From assembly GCF_009362735.1 (NCBI RefSeq), contig NZ_WHNP01000007.1, positions 186,001-250,000 of the forward strand: 64,000 nt of DNA. The letters are read 5' to 3'. A program made the translations under genes and the position numbers. The notes below the pieces were generated by a model. It was given only the letters and a program-made list of their open reading frames with translations, did no database searches and was not told the DNA's origin. Of this stretch, positions 52,162 through 61,998 are shown in pieces. This DNA comes from Paraburkholderia franconis (GTDB lineage: Bacteria; Pseudomonadota; Gammaproteobacteria; Burkholderiales; Burkholderiaceae). Every line of letters begins with the position of its first letter. Position 1 is the first letter of the stretch.

Positions 52162-53829
52162 TCAAAGAATCACACGCCGGAAATCGGCAAGAATCGACCC
52201 AAGATACGCATTGAAGCGCGCGGCTTCGGCGCCATCGATCACGCGATGGTCATACGACAGCGACAGCGGCAGCGTCAGGCGCGGCACGAACTGCTTGCCG
52301 TCCCACACCGGCTTCATCGCGCTGCGCGACAGGCCCAGGATCGCGACTTCGGGCGCATTGATGATCGGCGTGAAGTTCGTGCCTCCGATGCCGCCGAGCG
52401 ACGAGATCGAGAAGCAGCCGCCTTGCATCTGGTCGGGCTTGAGCTTGCCCTCGCGAGCGAGCTTCGACAGCTCCGCCATTTCCTTCGCGATATCGACGAG
52501 CCCCTTCTTGTCCGCATCGCGGATCACGGGCACGACGAGACCGTTCGGCGTATCGGCGGCGAACCCGACGTGGTAGTACTGCTTGAACACGAGGTTGTCG
52601 CCGTCGAGGCTCGCATTGAACGTCGGAAACTTCTTGAGCGCCCCGACGACGGCCTTGATCACGAACGCGAGCATCGTGAACTTCACACCCGCTTTTTCGT
52701 GCTCTTTGTTCAGTTGCACGCGCAGCGCTTCGAGGTCGGTGATGTCCGCTTCGTCGTTGTTCGTGACGTGCGGAATCATCACCCAGTTGCGATGCAGGTT
52801 CGCGCCGGAAATCTTCTTGATGCGCGACAGCGGCTTCGGATCGATTGGGCCGAACTTCGTGAAGTCGATCTTCGGCCACGGCAGCAGGCCGAGTTCGCCG
52901 CCGCCTGCAGCAGCCGGCGCGGCAGCCGCGCCAGGCGCCGCGCGCTGGCCCGTCATCACGCCCTTGACGAACGCGGTGACGTCGTCTTGCGTAATGCGTC
53001 CCTTCGGACCCGTGCCTTGCACGCGCGACACGTCGACGCCCAGTTCGCGCGCAAACTTGCGCACCGACGGCGACGCATGGCTCGCTCGATACGCGCCGCC
53101 TTCGCCTGCCGGAATGACGGGAGCCTGCGCGAGCGCGGACGGTTGAGCAGGCGCCGGCGACGGCGCGACGGGCGCGTCGGACGGCGCTTCTTCGTGCTTC
53201 GCGGCAGCGGGGGCCGGGGCCGGCGCGGCCGCGCCGCCCTCGGCTTCGAGCAGCACGATCAGCGTGCCTTCGGAGACGGCATCGCCGACCTTGACCTTCA
53301 CTTCCTTGACGATGCCGGCGGCCGGGCTCGGCACGTCCATCGTCGCTTTGTCCGATTCGAGCGTGACGAGCGACTGCTCCTTCTCGACGCGATCGCCGAC
53401 CTTCACGGCGACTTCGATCACGGGCACGTCCTTGTAGTCGCCGATATCCGGCACCTTCACTTCCTGCACGCCGCCACCCTTCGCAGCGGAAGCCGGAGCA
53501 GCGGCAGGAGCCGGCGCAGGCGCCGCCGCGGCAGGCGCGGGCGCAGCCGCTCCGTTGCCTTGCGCGGGCTTCGCGGCAGCGGCACCGCCTTCGCCGTCGA
53601 GCAGCACGATCAGCGTACCTTCCGACACCGTATCGCCAAGCTTGACCTTCACTTCCTTCACCGTGCCCGATGCCGGGCTCGGCACATCCATCGTCGCCTT
53701 GTCGGATTCCAGCGTGACGAGCGACTGCTCTTTCTCGACGGTATCACCCGCCTTCACCAGCACCTCGATTACAGGAATATCCTTGTAATCGCCGATGTCC
53801 GGTACCTTGACTTCGATCGCTTGGCTCAT
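52162..53829 (-). CDS. aceF: Dihydrolipoyl acetyltransferase (pyruvate dehydrogenase E2)
   Basis: Core subunit of the pyruvate dehydrogenase complex, transferring acetyl groups to CoA. The 555-aa protein has two lipoyl domains (about residues 4-80 with K44 and 123-199 with K161), Ala/Pro linkers and a peripheral subunit-binding domain (ASPSVRKFARELGVDVSRV). The catalytic domain ends with SLSYDHRVIDGAEAARF, which holds the HxxxDG active site. aceE lies 84 bp upstream and lpdA 180 bp downstream on the same strand. Confidence 0.98.
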   Translation of the reverse strand: MSQAIEVKVPDIGDYKDIPVIEVLVKAGDTVEKEQSLVTLESDKATMDVPSPASGTVKEVKVKLGDTVSEGTLIVLLDGEGGAAAAKPAQGNGAAAPAPAAAAPAPAPAAAPASAAKGGGVQEVKVPDIGDYKDVPVIEVAVKVGDRVEKEQSLVTLESDKATMDVPSPAAGIVKEVKVKVGDAVSEGTLIVLLEAEGGAAAPAPAPAAAKHEEAPSDAPVAPSPAPAQPSALAQAPVIPAGEGGAYRASHASPSVRKFARELGVDVSRVQGTGPKGRITQDDVTAFVKGVMTGQRAAPGAAAAPAAAGGGELGLLPWPKIDFTKFGPIDPKPLSRIKKISGANLHRNWVMIPHVTNNDEADITDLEALRVQLNKEHEKAGVKFTMLAFVIKAVVGALKKFPTFNASLDGDNLVFKQYYHVGFAADTPNGLVVPVIRDADKKGLVDIAKEMAELSKLAREGKLKPDQMQGGCFSISSLGGIGGTNFTPIINAPEVAILGLSRSAMKPVWDGKQFVPRLTLPLSLSYDHRVIDGAEAARFNAYLGSILADFRRVIL

Positions 53830-53913
53830 TGTTTTCTGTCTCCAGGGCCGCGCGCACCTCAGCCGCCCGCTTCGGGCGACGAGGTGCGCGTCAGGGGCTC
53901 GCGGGGGGATGCC

Positions 53914-56613
53914 TTAGACGGTCATCGGGTTGGGTTTGGACGGATCGAGGTTGTACTTCTTCAGCGCGTCGGCCACGACCTTGCGCTCGATCGTACCCTC
54001 GTCGGCCAGCGCGTTCAGCGCAGCGACCGTGGTCCAGTAGCGGTCGACTTCGAAGAAGTGACGCAGCTTCTCGCGCGTATCCGAGCGGCCGAAGCCGTCG
54101 GTGCCCAGCACGACGAAGCGTTGCGGCACGAACGCGCGGATCTGCTCGACGAGCGCGCGGACATAGTCGGTCGAGGCGACGACGGGGCCCTTCGCGTCTT
54201 TCAGCAGATTCTCGACATGCGACAGCTTCTTCTCGGCCAGCGGGTTCAGCAGGTTCTGACGCTGCACTTCGTGGCCTTCGCGAGCGAGTTCCGTGAAGCT
54301 CGGCACGCTCCACAGATCGGCCTCGACGCCCCAGTCGTTCTTCAGCAGGTCGGCGGCGGCGATCACTTCATTGAAGATCGTGCCCGCGCCCATCAGCTGC
54401 ACACGCGGCGCCTTCGCGTTGTCCGCGCCCTTGCGGAACGCGTACATGCCCTTGATGATGTCCTTCGCCACGCTCTCGCCCTGCGGGATCGCCGGGTGCT
54501 CGTAGTTCTCGTTCATCACCGTGACGTAATAGAACACGTCTTCCTGCTCCTGCACCATGCGGCGCAGACCGTCCTGCATGATGACGGCGAGTTCGTAGCC
54601 GAACGTCGGGTCATAGCTGATGCAGTTCGGCACGGATGCCGCCCACAGCAGCGAATGGCCGTCTTCGTGCTGCAGGCCTTCGCCGTTGAGCGTCGTGCGG
54701 CCTGCCGTGCCGCCCAGCAGGAAGCCGCGCGAACGCATGTCGCCTGCCGCCCAGGCCAGATCGCCGATGCGCTGGAAGCCGAACATCGAGTAGAAGATGT
54801 AGAACGGGATCATGATCTCGCCGTGCGTCGAGTACGACGTCGCCGCTGCGATCCAGTCCGACATGCCGCCCGCTTCGTTGATGCCTTCCTGCAGGATCTG
54901 GCCCGTCGTCGATTCCTTGTAGAACATCAGCTGGTCGGAGTCTTCCGGCACGTACTTCTGGCCGTCCTGATTCCAGATGCCGATCTGACGGAACAGACCT
55001 TCCATGCCGAACGTGCGCGACTCGTCCGGCACGATGGGCACGACGCGCTTGCCGATCGCCTTGTCCTTCAACAGGATGTTGAGGATGCGCACGAACGCCA
55101 TCGTCGTCGAAATCTCGCGGCCTTCGCCCGTGCCCTTCAAAAGCGGCTCGAATGCGTCGAGCGCTGGAACGGGCAGCGATTCCGCCTTCTGGCGGCGCGC
55201 CGGCAGATAGCCGCCTAGTTCCTGACGGCGGGCGCGCATGTATTCGAGTTCCTTCGAGCCTTCCTCGAACGTGAGATACGGCACGTGCGCGATCTCCTCG
55301 TCCGAGACGGGCAGACGGAACTGATCGCGGAAGTGCTTGAGCGCCTCCACCTGCATCTTCTTCTGCTGGTGGGTGATGTTCATCGCCTGGCCGGCTTCGC
55401 CCATGCCGTAGCCCTTGATCGTCTTCGCGAGGATCACGGTCGGCTGGCCCTTCTTCTGCGTCGCGGCGTGGAATGCCGCGTAAATCTTGTGCGGATCGTG
55501 GCCGCCGCGATTCAGGTTCCAGATGTCGTCATCGGACCAGTCGGCGACGAGCGCCTTCAGCTCCGGCGTGTTGAAGAAGTGCTCGCGGACAAATGCGCCC
55601 GACTCCGACTTGTACGTCTGGTATTCGCCGTCGACGACTTCCATCATCCGGCGCATCAGCGCGCCCGACTTGTCGCGCGCGAAGAGCGCATCCCAGCGGC
55701 TGCCCCAGATCACCTTGATGACGTTCCAGCCTGCGCCGCGGAATTCGCTTTCCAGTTCCTGGATGATCTTGCCGTTGCCGCGCACGGGACCGTCGAGGCG
55801 CTGCAGGTTGCAGTTGATCACGAACACGAGGTTGTCGAGACGCTCGCGGCCGGCCATGCCAATTGCGCCGAGCGATTCCGGCTCATCCGTTTCGCCGTCA
55901 CCGAGGAACGCCCACACCTTGCGGCCGTCCGTCTTCGCGATGCCGCGCGCCTGCAGGTACTTCATGAAGCGCGCCTGGTAGATCGCCATGATCGGGCCGA
56001 GGCCCATCGACACCGTCGGGAACTGCCAGAAGTCGGGCATCAGCCACGGGTGCGGATACGACGAGATGCCCTCGCCGCCCACTTCCTGTCGGAAGTGGTC
56101 GAGCTGCCTGTCGGACAGGCGGCCGAGCAGGAACGCACGCGAGTAGACGCCCGGCGACGAGTGGCCCTGGACGAACACGAGGTCGCCGCCGTGATCTTTG
56201 GACGGCGCGTGCCAGAAGTGGTTGAAGCCGACGTCGTACAGCGTCGCGGCCGACGCGAACGATGCGATGTGGCCGCCGACGTTGGTTTCCTTGCCGGCGC
56301 GCAGCACCATCGCCATCGCGTTCCACCGCGTGTACGAGCGGATGCGGTGCTCGACGTCCTGGTCGCCCGGAATATTCGCCTGATTCGCGACGGGGATCGT
56401 GTTGATGTACGGGGTGTTGGCGGAGAACGGCAGATGCTCGCCATGCACGCGGGCAAATTCGATCTGCTTCTCGATGAGGTAGTGAGCGCGGTCGGGACCG
56501 ACAGCAGAAATCACGCCATCTAGCGCTTCGAGCCATTCGGCGGTTTCTTGCGGGTCGCCATCGTCTTTGGCGTTGGCGACGTACTTCATGACTTCGTCGG
56601 GTACAGCGGACAT
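53914..56613 (-). CDS. aceE: Pyruvate dehydrogenase E1 component, homodimeric type
   Basis: Thiamine-diphosphate enzyme of 899 aa that decarboxylates pyruvate and acetylates the lipoyl groups of AceF. The ThDP-binding region is VWAFLGDGETDEPESLGAIGM...FVINCNLQRLDGPVRGN. Other hallmarks are HGGDLVFVQGHSSPGVYSRAF and TAGRTTLNGEGLQHEDGHS in parts, with the start MSAVPDEVMKYV preceded by GGAGA. It is the first gene of aceE-aceF-lpdA. A promoter-like pair and a palindrome lie upstream, between it and a divergent histidine kinase. Confidence 0.98.
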   Translation of the reverse strand: MSAVPDEVMKYVANAKDDGDPQETAEWLEALDGVISAVGPDRAHYLIEKQIEFARVHGEHLPFSANTPYINTIPVANQANIPGDQDVEHRIRSYTRWNAMAMVLRAGKETNVGGHIASFASAATLYDVGFNHFWHAPSKDHGGDLVFVQGHSSPGVYSRAFLLGRLSDRQLDHFRQEVGGEGISSYPHPWLMPDFWQFPTVSMGLGPIMAIYQARFMKYLQARGIAKTDGRKVWAFLGDGETDEPESLGAIGMAGRERLDNLVFVINCNLQRLDGPVRGNGKIIQELESEFRGAGWNVIKVIWGSRWDALFARDKSGALMRRMMEVVDGEYQTYKSESGAFVREHFFNTPELKALVADWSDDDIWNLNRGGHDPHKIYAAFHAATQKKGQPTVILAKTIKGYGMGEAGQAMNITHQQKKMQVEALKHFRDQFRLPVSDEEIAHVPYLTFEEGSKELEYMRARRQELGGYLPARRQKAESLPVPALDAFEPLLKGTGEGREISTTMAFVRILNILLKDKAIGKRVVPIVPDESRTFGMEGLFRQIGIWNQDGQKYVPEDSDQLMFYKESTTGQILQEGINEAGGMSDWIAAATSYSTHGEIMIPFYIFYSMFGFQRIGDLAWAAGDMRSRGFLLGGTAGRTTLNGEGLQHEDGHSLLWAASVPNCISYDPTFGYELAVIMQDGLRRMVQEQEDVFYYVTVMNENYEHPAIPQGESVAKDIIKGMYAFRKGADNAKAPRVQLMGAGTIFNEVIAAADLLKNDWGVEADLWSVPSFTELAREGHEVQRQNLLNPLAEKKLSHVENLLKDAKGPVVASTDYVRALVEQIRAFVPQRFVVLGTDGFGRSDTREKLRHFFEVDRYWTTVAALNALADEGTIERKVVADALKKYNLDPSKPNPMTV

Positions 56614-56689
56614 GCTCGTCTCCTGGATATGGGGAACGCACTGTGAACAGGCGGCGCGGACGAACCTCGACCGCGGCAGCTTCCGGCCG

Positions 56690-56719
56690 ATTGTAATAAG
56701 GCCCACAATGCCTGCGCAA
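56690..56719 (-). promoter_or_regulatory. Putative aceE promoter
   Basis: On the minus strand TTGCGC (-35) and TACAAT (-10) are separated by 18 bp, with the -10 about 77 bp before the aceE start. Confidence 0.5.
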
Positions 56720-56731
56720 GGAAATTTTCAG

Positions 56732-56754
56732 ATTACGAGAGCGTTTCTCATAAT
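56732..56754. promoter_or_regulatory. Palindrome between aceE and the histidine kinase gene
   Basis: ATTACGAGA-GCGTT-TCTCATAAT is a 9-bp dyad with one mismatched pair. It lies just upstream of the putative aceE -35 and overlaps a possible -10 (CATAAT) for the kinase gene, so a protein bound here could affect both directions. Confidence 0.6.
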
Positions 56755-56888
56755 GCGGAAAATTGTTGCGGCGCACCCTGGTTTGACTGCCCATCAGCGA
56801 GTACGTCGGCTAGTTTGCGCCGAATTGCGCGACTTTCATCGCTTTTTTGCGGCAATTGCGTGTCAGCCGCTGCGCTACAATGCGAGCC

Positions 56889-59405
56889 ATGTTGACCGAT
56901 CGGCTTTTCGCACGTTCGGCGCGCTCCGCCGGTTCGTCGGCGGATTCGTCGCCGTCTCGCTGGCACCACGGACCTTGGTGGTCGAATTCCTATTTGCTGA
57001 CGCCGCTCCTGTCGATCCTCGTTTTCCTGGTCGTCATGAGCCTGATTTTATGGAGCCTGAACCGGCGCGAACAGCAGCAGCAGGAAGACACGCTTTACCG
57101 CAATGTCGCGTGGGCGCAGCAGCAGATCCGGCTGTCGATGACGGGCGCGCAGGAGCAGCTGCAGGCGCTCTCGCGCGATCTCGTCTCCGGTCGCGCCGAC
57201 CCGCATTCTTTCCAGGTGTCGACGGCCGACATCATGCAGGGGCATCCCGAGATCCTCTACATGAACTGGTATACGAGCGCGCAGCAGCCGCGCTGGCCGA
57301 ACAACGCGCTGCCCGGCCTGGGCCAGCGCCTCGCCAAGCCCAATGACCAGCAGATGGACGAGGCCGTCAAGGCCGCATTCGCCGAAGCGCGCAACACGCG
57401 CCGCCAGGTCTACTCGCCGTTGATGTACGACGATGTCGGCAACGGCTACATCACGCTGCAGACGCCCGTCTATCGTGACCGCGAGTTCCTCGGCACGGTC
57501 GCCGCCGTGTTCTCGATCGAAGGGATATTGAAGCGCGACATCCCGCCCGAGCTGTCGGCGAAGTACAAGATCTCGATCATCGACATCAACAACCGCGAGC
57601 TGGCCACGACGTCGACACGCCCGCGCCTGCCACGCGACGCGTACTACGACCTGCCGCTCGACCCGCCCGGACAGGGCGTGTCGGTGCGCGTCTACGCGTA
57701 TCCGCAGATGACCAACTTCACGAACAACACGCTCGTGTGGCTGGTCGCGGGGCTGTCGTGCTTCGTGCTGTGGAGTCTGTGGAGCCTGTGGAAGCACACG
57801 CGTCAGCGCTTCGAGGCGCAACAGGCGCTGTACGCCGAAGCGTTCTTCAGGCGCGCGATGGAAAACTCCGTGCTGATCGGCATGCGCGTGCTCGACATGC
57901 ACGGCCGCATCACGCACGTGAATCCCGCGTTCTGCCGGATGACGGGCTGGGACGAAAGCGATCTCGTCGGCAAGAACGCGCCGTTCCCATACTGGCCACG
58001 CGATTCGTACCCGGAGATGCAGCGGCAGCTCGACATGACGCTGCGCGGCAAGGCGCCCTCTTCCGGGTTCGAGCTGCGCGTGCGCCGCAAGGACGGCTCG
58101 CTGTTTCATGCGCGCCTGTATGTATCGCCGCTGATCGACAGTTCGGGACGGCAAACGGGCTGGATGTCGTCGATGACGGACATCACGGAGCCGAAGCGCG
58201 CGCGCGAAGAACTCGCCGCTGCGCACGAACGCTTCACGACGGTGCTCGAAAGCCTTGATGCCGCCGTCTCCGTGCTCGCCGCCGACGAAGCCGAACTGCT
58301 GTTCGCGAACCGCTATTACCGGCACCTGTTCGGCATCCGCCCCGACGGCCATCTCGAACTCGCGGGCGGCGGCAGCTTCGATAGCTCCGCCGCGTCGTCG
58401 GATTCGATCGACATGGTCGACGCGTTCGCGGGCCTGCCCGCCGCCGCGCTCACCGAAAGCACCGCCGACGCGCAGGAAGTCTACGTGCAAGGCATCCAGA
58501 AATGGTTCGAGGTGCGTCGCCAGTACATCCAGTGGGTCGACGGCCACCTCGCGCAGATGCAGATCGCCACCGACATCACGACCCGCAAGCAGGCGCAGGA
58601 ACTCGCGCGCCAGCAGGACGAAAAGCTGCAGTTCACGAGCCGCCTGATGACGATGGGCGAGATGGCGTCGTCGCTCGCGCACGAGTTGAACCAGCCTCTC
58701 GCGGCCATCAATAACTATTGCTCTGGAACCGTGGCGCTGGTTAAATCTGGTCGGACAACTCCCGACAACCTGTTACCAGTCCTCGAAAAGACCGCGCAGC
58801 AGGCGGTTCGGGCCGGCATGATCATCAAGCGCATCCGCGAATTCGTGAAACGCAGCGAACCGAAACGACAGGCCACCCGCGTCGCCGACATCGTCGCCGA
58901 CGCCGTGGGTCTCGCCGAGATCGAAGCGCGCAAGCGCCGCATCCGCATCGTGACGGACATGCGCTCGCGCCTGCCCGTCATCTATGTCGATCCGGTGCTG
59001 ATCGAGCAGGTGCTCGTGAACCTGCTGAAAAACGCCGCCGAAGCGATGCACGACGCGCGGCCCGATGCCGTCGATCCCGTGATTCGCGTCGTCGTGCGGC
59101 TCGACTCCGGCTTCGTGTGCATCAGCGTCGTCGACCAGGGTCCGGGCGTCGACGAGGCCACGGCCGAGCGTCTCTTCGAACCGTTTTACAGCACCAAGTC
59201 CGACGGCATGGGCATGGGGCTGAACATTTGCCGTTCGATCATCGAATCGCATCGCGGACGCCTGTGGGTGGTGAACAACGTCGAATCCGACGGCCACATC
59301 ACGGGCGCCACTTTCCATTGCAGTCTGCCTATTGGAGAGCCTGACGGCCCGAGCAACGGCGGGTCCGAGGCGTCGACACCACAAACCGTTACGGGAGAGC
59401 TATGA
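56889..59405 (+). CDS. PAS-domain membrane sensor histidine kinase
   Basis: A hybrid-free sensor kinase of 838 aa. One membrane helix near residue 40 (LLTPLLSILVFLVVMSLILW) and a second near 285 (LVWLVAGLSCFVLWSLWSLW) enclose a periplasmic sensor domain. Two PAS regions follow: a clear one (LDMHGRITHVNPAFCRMTGW) and a second after AAHERFTTVLESLD. The H-box is MASSLAHELNQPLAAINNYC with the phospho-acceptor at about H598. The ATPase domain has NLLKNAAEAM, DQGPGVDEAT and GMGMGLNICRSIIE. It overlaps its response regulator by 4 bp. The architecture resembles FixL/DctB-type kinases; the ligand is unknown. Confidence 0.93.
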   Translation: MLTDRLFARSARSAGSSADSSPSRWHHGPWWSNSYLLTPLLSILVFLVVMSLILWSLNRREQQQQEDTLYRNVAWAQQQIRLSMTGAQEQLQALSRDLVSGRADPHSFQVSTADIMQGHPEILYMNWYTSAQQPRWPNNALPGLGQRLAKPNDQQMDEAVKAAFAEARNTRRQVYSPLMYDDVGNGYITLQTPVYRDREFLGTVAAVFSIEGILKRDIPPELSAKYKISIIDINNRELATTSTRPRLPRDAYYDLPLDPPGQGVSVRVYAYPQMTNFTNNTLVWLVAGLSCFVLWSLWSLWKHTRQRFEAQQALYAEAFFRRAMENSVLIGMRVLDMHGRITHVNPAFCRMTGWDESDLVGKNAPFPYWPRDSYPEMQRQLDMTLRGKAPSSGFELRVRRKDGSLFHARLYVSPLIDSSGRQTGWMSSMTDITEPKRAREELAAAHERFTTVLESLDAAVSVLAADEAELLFANRYYRHLFGIRPDGHLELAGGGSFDSSAASSDSIDMVDAFAGLPAAALTESTADAQEVYVQGIQKWFEVRRQYIQWVDGHLAQMQIATDITTRKQAQELARQQDEKLQFTSRLMTMGEMASSLAHELNQPLAAINNYCSGTVALVKSGRTTPDNLLPVLEKTAQQAVRAGMIIKRIREFVKRSEPKRQATRVADIVADAVGLAEIEARKRRIRIVTDMRSRLPVIYVDPVLIEQVLVNLLKNAAEAMHDARPDAVDPVIRVVVRLDSGFVCISVVDQGPGVDEATAERLFEPFYSTKSDGMGMGLNICRSIIESHRGRLWVVNNVESDGHITGATFHCSLPIGEPDGPSNGGSEASTPQTVTGEL

Positions 59406-60046
59406 ACACCCCAGTTACCACACAGGAAACCGTGTTTGTCGTCGATGACGATGAAGCGGTACGAGATTCGCTGCGCTGGCTGCTGGAGGCGAACGGCTAT
59501 CGCGTTCAATGCTTCTCCGCCGCGGAGCAGTTCCTCGACGCATGGCAGCCGCATCAGCATCCTGGCCAGATCGCGTGCCTGATTCTCGACGTGCGAATGT
59601 CGGGCATGAGCGGCCTCGAATTGCAGGAGCGCCTGATCACCGACAATACGCTGTTGCCTATCATCTTCGTGACGGGTCACGGCGACGTGCCGATGGCCGT
59701 GTCGACGATGAAAAAAGGCGCGATGGACTTCATCGAAAAGCCGTTCGACGAAGCCGAACTGCGCAAGCTCGTCGAGCGCATGCTCGACAAGGCGCGCAGC
59801 GAAAGCACCAGCGTCCAGCAGCAGCGCGCAGCCGCCGAGCGGCTCGGCAAGCTCACGGCGCGCGAGCATCAGGTGCTCGAGCGCATCATCGCGGGCCGTC
59901 TGAACAAGCAGATCGCCGACGATCTCGGCATCAGCATCAAGACGGTCGAAGCGCACCGCGCGAACATCATGGAAAAGCTCAACGTGAACACGGTGGCTGA
60001 CCTGCTGCGTCTCGCGTTGTCTAACAAGCCACAGCAGGCGCAATAA
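59402..60046 (+). CDS. FixJ-family response regulator
   Basis: A two-domain regulator of 214 aa. The receiver has the acidic cluster VDDDEAVRDSL, the phospho-acceptor D63 in LILDVRMSGMSG and the lysine in DFIEKPFDE. The LuxR-type helix-turn-helix is LTAREHQVLERIIAGRLNKQIADDLGIS in parts, with KTVEAHRANIMEKL. The ATG overlaps the kinase stop (ATGA), so the pair is translationally coupled. Its targets are unknown; the divergent aceE operon is one candidate. Confidence 0.95.
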   Translation: MNTPVTTQETVFVVDDDEAVRDSLRWLLEANGYRVQCFSAAEQFLDAWQPHQHPGQIACLILDVRMSGMSGLELQERLITDNTLLPIIFVTGHGDVPMAVSTMKKGAMDFIEKPFDEAELRKLVERMLDKARSESTSVQQQRAAAERLGKLTAREHQVLERIIAGRLNKQIADDLGISIKTVEAHRANIMEKLNVNTVADLLRLALSNKPQQAQ

Positions 60047-60592
60047 CGCCAGCGCGCCGCGAGGGCGTCATCGCGTGATGGCGGCCCCGCAGCCCGGAGC
60101 CCACGCCCGCTGTTTGTCTTGCTTGTTGCGTGGGCGTCCGAAGCATCGTTGATGTCATCATGCGGCGCTGCTTTCGCGGCGCCCTTCGTCGATTCCCCTC
60201 TTCGCACCGCCTCGCGCGTCTTCGCGCTTCGGCTTCATCGGCTCCCGTTTTGCGCGTGCCGCCGCCTTTCCGCACTTCGGCTCCGCCGTTTCCCATTTTG
60301 CGCGTGACACCGCATTTCGTTAGCCATCCAAACTAAATCGCATCGCGCGACGAGCCGCGTCTTCATACATCGTCCTCGCTCTGTCGCCGTTTCCGCCGTC
60401 AACGCTGCGATGCACGCGACATACGGCGCTCACATCGCCGGTTCACATCGGGCTTGCGCGCGCACCTCACTTCCATTATCAGTCGATTTACACCGTCGTT
60501 CCCTCATCGCTCCATTGCCACAACACGCGTCGCGGCACGTCGGAATCGACTGACAGCCGCCGCGCTCACAACGCAGCAAGGAGGTTCTCACC
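60047..60592. other. 546-bp region between the FixJ-type gene and the DUF3300 gene
   Basis: No convincing gene, RNA or terminator is seen. Short ORFs here have no ribosome-binding site and no family. It is C- and T-rich on the plus strand, with repeated CTTCG and TTCGGCT-like motifs. It probably holds the promoter of the DUF3300-DUF2950 pair, although I cannot place it. Confidence 0.5.
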
Positions 60593-61924
60593 GTGAATCG
60601 ATACGAACGCTACCGGCCCCGCACATGGCTGCTTTGCGCGGCGCTTGCGGGCATGCCGCTCGCCGCGGGCATCGTCGCACCCGTTGACGCCATCGCGCAG
60701 ACACCTGCGAAAGTCTCGAACCAGCAACTCGATTCGCTGACGGCGCCCATCGCCCTCTACCCGGATGCGCTGCTCGCGCAGGTGTTGATGGCCTCGACCT
60801 TTCCACAGGACGTGGATGCGGCCGCCGCGTGGTCGAAGTCGAACGCGCAATACAAGGGCGACGATGCCGTCAAGGCCGTCGCGTCGGAACCGTGGGACCC
60901 GAGCGTGCAATCGCTCGTTGCGTTCCCGCAGGTGCTCGCGACGATGGCCTCGAAGCCCGACTGGGTCACGCAGATCGGCAACGCGTTTCTCGCGCAGCCG
61001 AACGACGTGATGGACTCCGTGCAGCGGCTGCGCAAGCAGGCGCAGTCGGCGGGCAATCTGAAGACGACCGAGCAGCAGAAGGTGATCGTCGAGCAGAACA
61101 CGATCCAGATCCAGCCGGCCAATCCGCAAGTGGTCTATGTGCCGACGTACAACCCGACTGTCGTCTACGGCACGTGGCCTTATCCCGCCTATCCGCCCGT
61201 GTACGTGCCGCCTCCTCCCGGTTACGCGATCGCGTCGGGGTTCGCGGCGGGGCTCGCATTCGGAGCGGGCGTGGCCGTCGTCAATTCGCTGTGGGGCGGA
61301 TTCAACTGGAACAACCATGACGTCAACATCAACGTCAATCGTTACAACAACGTCAACGTCAACAACCGGATCACTTCGAACACCGCGACCTCGAACTGGA
61401 ACCGCAACGCGAACGTCAACCGCAACAACGCGAACATCAACCACAACAATGCCAACATCGACAACAATCTGGCCGCGCAGCGCGATCAATATCGCGGACG
61501 CGACGCATCGCGCGCGCAGGCACAGCAGACACTACAGAACCGCACCGGTCAGAACCTGAGCGGCAATGCGAGCCAGCGCGTGCAGAACATCCATCAAGGC
61601 GGCGCTAACGCGGGCGAGATCCGCAACAGCGCGCAGAACCTGAACCGCGACAACGCATTGCGCGGCGCAGGCGACGGCGCGGGCTCGCGACAGGAGTTGC
61701 AGCGCGGACAGGCAAGCCGTCAGTCGCTCGCGAGCAACCGTGTCGGAGCGGGCGGCGGCGGTCAGCAGTTCGGCGGCGGCGAGGCGGGAGGCGGCCGGCT
61801 CGGGGCCGGCGGCGCAGGACAGGCAGGCGGAGGTTTCAGCGGCGGCGCAGGCGCAGGCAGGGGCGGAGGCGGCTTTGGCGGCGGTGCAGGCGGTGGCGGC
61901 GGACACCAGTTCCATCGCCGCTGA
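60593..61924 (+). CDS. DUF3300 domain secreted protein
   Basis: An exported protein of 443 aa with unknown function. The GTG start at 60593 is decided by AAGGAGG just upstream. A signal peptide of about 36 residues ends near DAIAQTPAK. The DUF3300 domain covers about residues 44-230 (LTAPIALYPDALLAQVLMAST, WDPSVQSLVAFPQVL and NPQVVYVPTYNPTVVYG). It is followed by an Asn-rich stretch (NVNRYNNVNVNN and NNANINHNNANIDNN), a Gln/Asn/Arg region and a Gly-rich tail. The DUF2950 gene follows 74 bp downstream. Confidence 0.9.
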   Translation: MNRYERYRPRTWLLCAALAGMPLAAGIVAPVDAIAQTPAKVSNQQLDSLTAPIALYPDALLAQVLMASTFPQDVDAAAAWSKSNAQYKGDDAVKAVASEPWDPSVQSLVAFPQVLATMASKPDWVTQIGNAFLAQPNDVMDSVQRLRKQAQSAGNLKTTEQQKVIVEQNTIQIQPANPQVVYVPTYNPTVVYGTWPYPAYPPVYVPPPPGYAIASGFAAGLAFGAGVAVVNSLWGGFNWNNHDVNINVNRYNNVNVNNRITSNTATSNWNRNANVNRNNANINHNNANIDNNLAAQRDQYRGRDASRAQAQQTLQNRTGQNLSGNASQRVQNIHQGGANAGEIRNSAQNLNRDNALRGAGDGAGSRQELQRGQASRQSLASNRVGAGGGGQQFGGGEAGGGRLGAGGAGQAGGGFSGGAGAGRGGGGFGGGAGGGGGHQFHRR

Positions 61925-61980
61925 GCGAACGATCACGAACAGCCACAAGCAATCGCAACCCGTCGCGAACGATCACGAAC
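61925..61980 (+). repeat. Direct repeat between the DUF3300 and DUF2950 genes
   Basis: GCGAACGATCACGAAC occurs at 61925-61940 and again at 61965-61980, 40 bp apart, filling most of the intergenic space. Confidence 0.85.
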
Positions 61981-61998
61981 GATCGACAGGAGGCACAC

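Noticed and set aside
52246..55218. A 990-codon plus-strand open frame opposite aceF and aceE
   Set aside because: It is the antisense shadow of two well-known genes in a high-GC genome. The product is Arg/His-rich without any domain and there is no ribosome-binding site.
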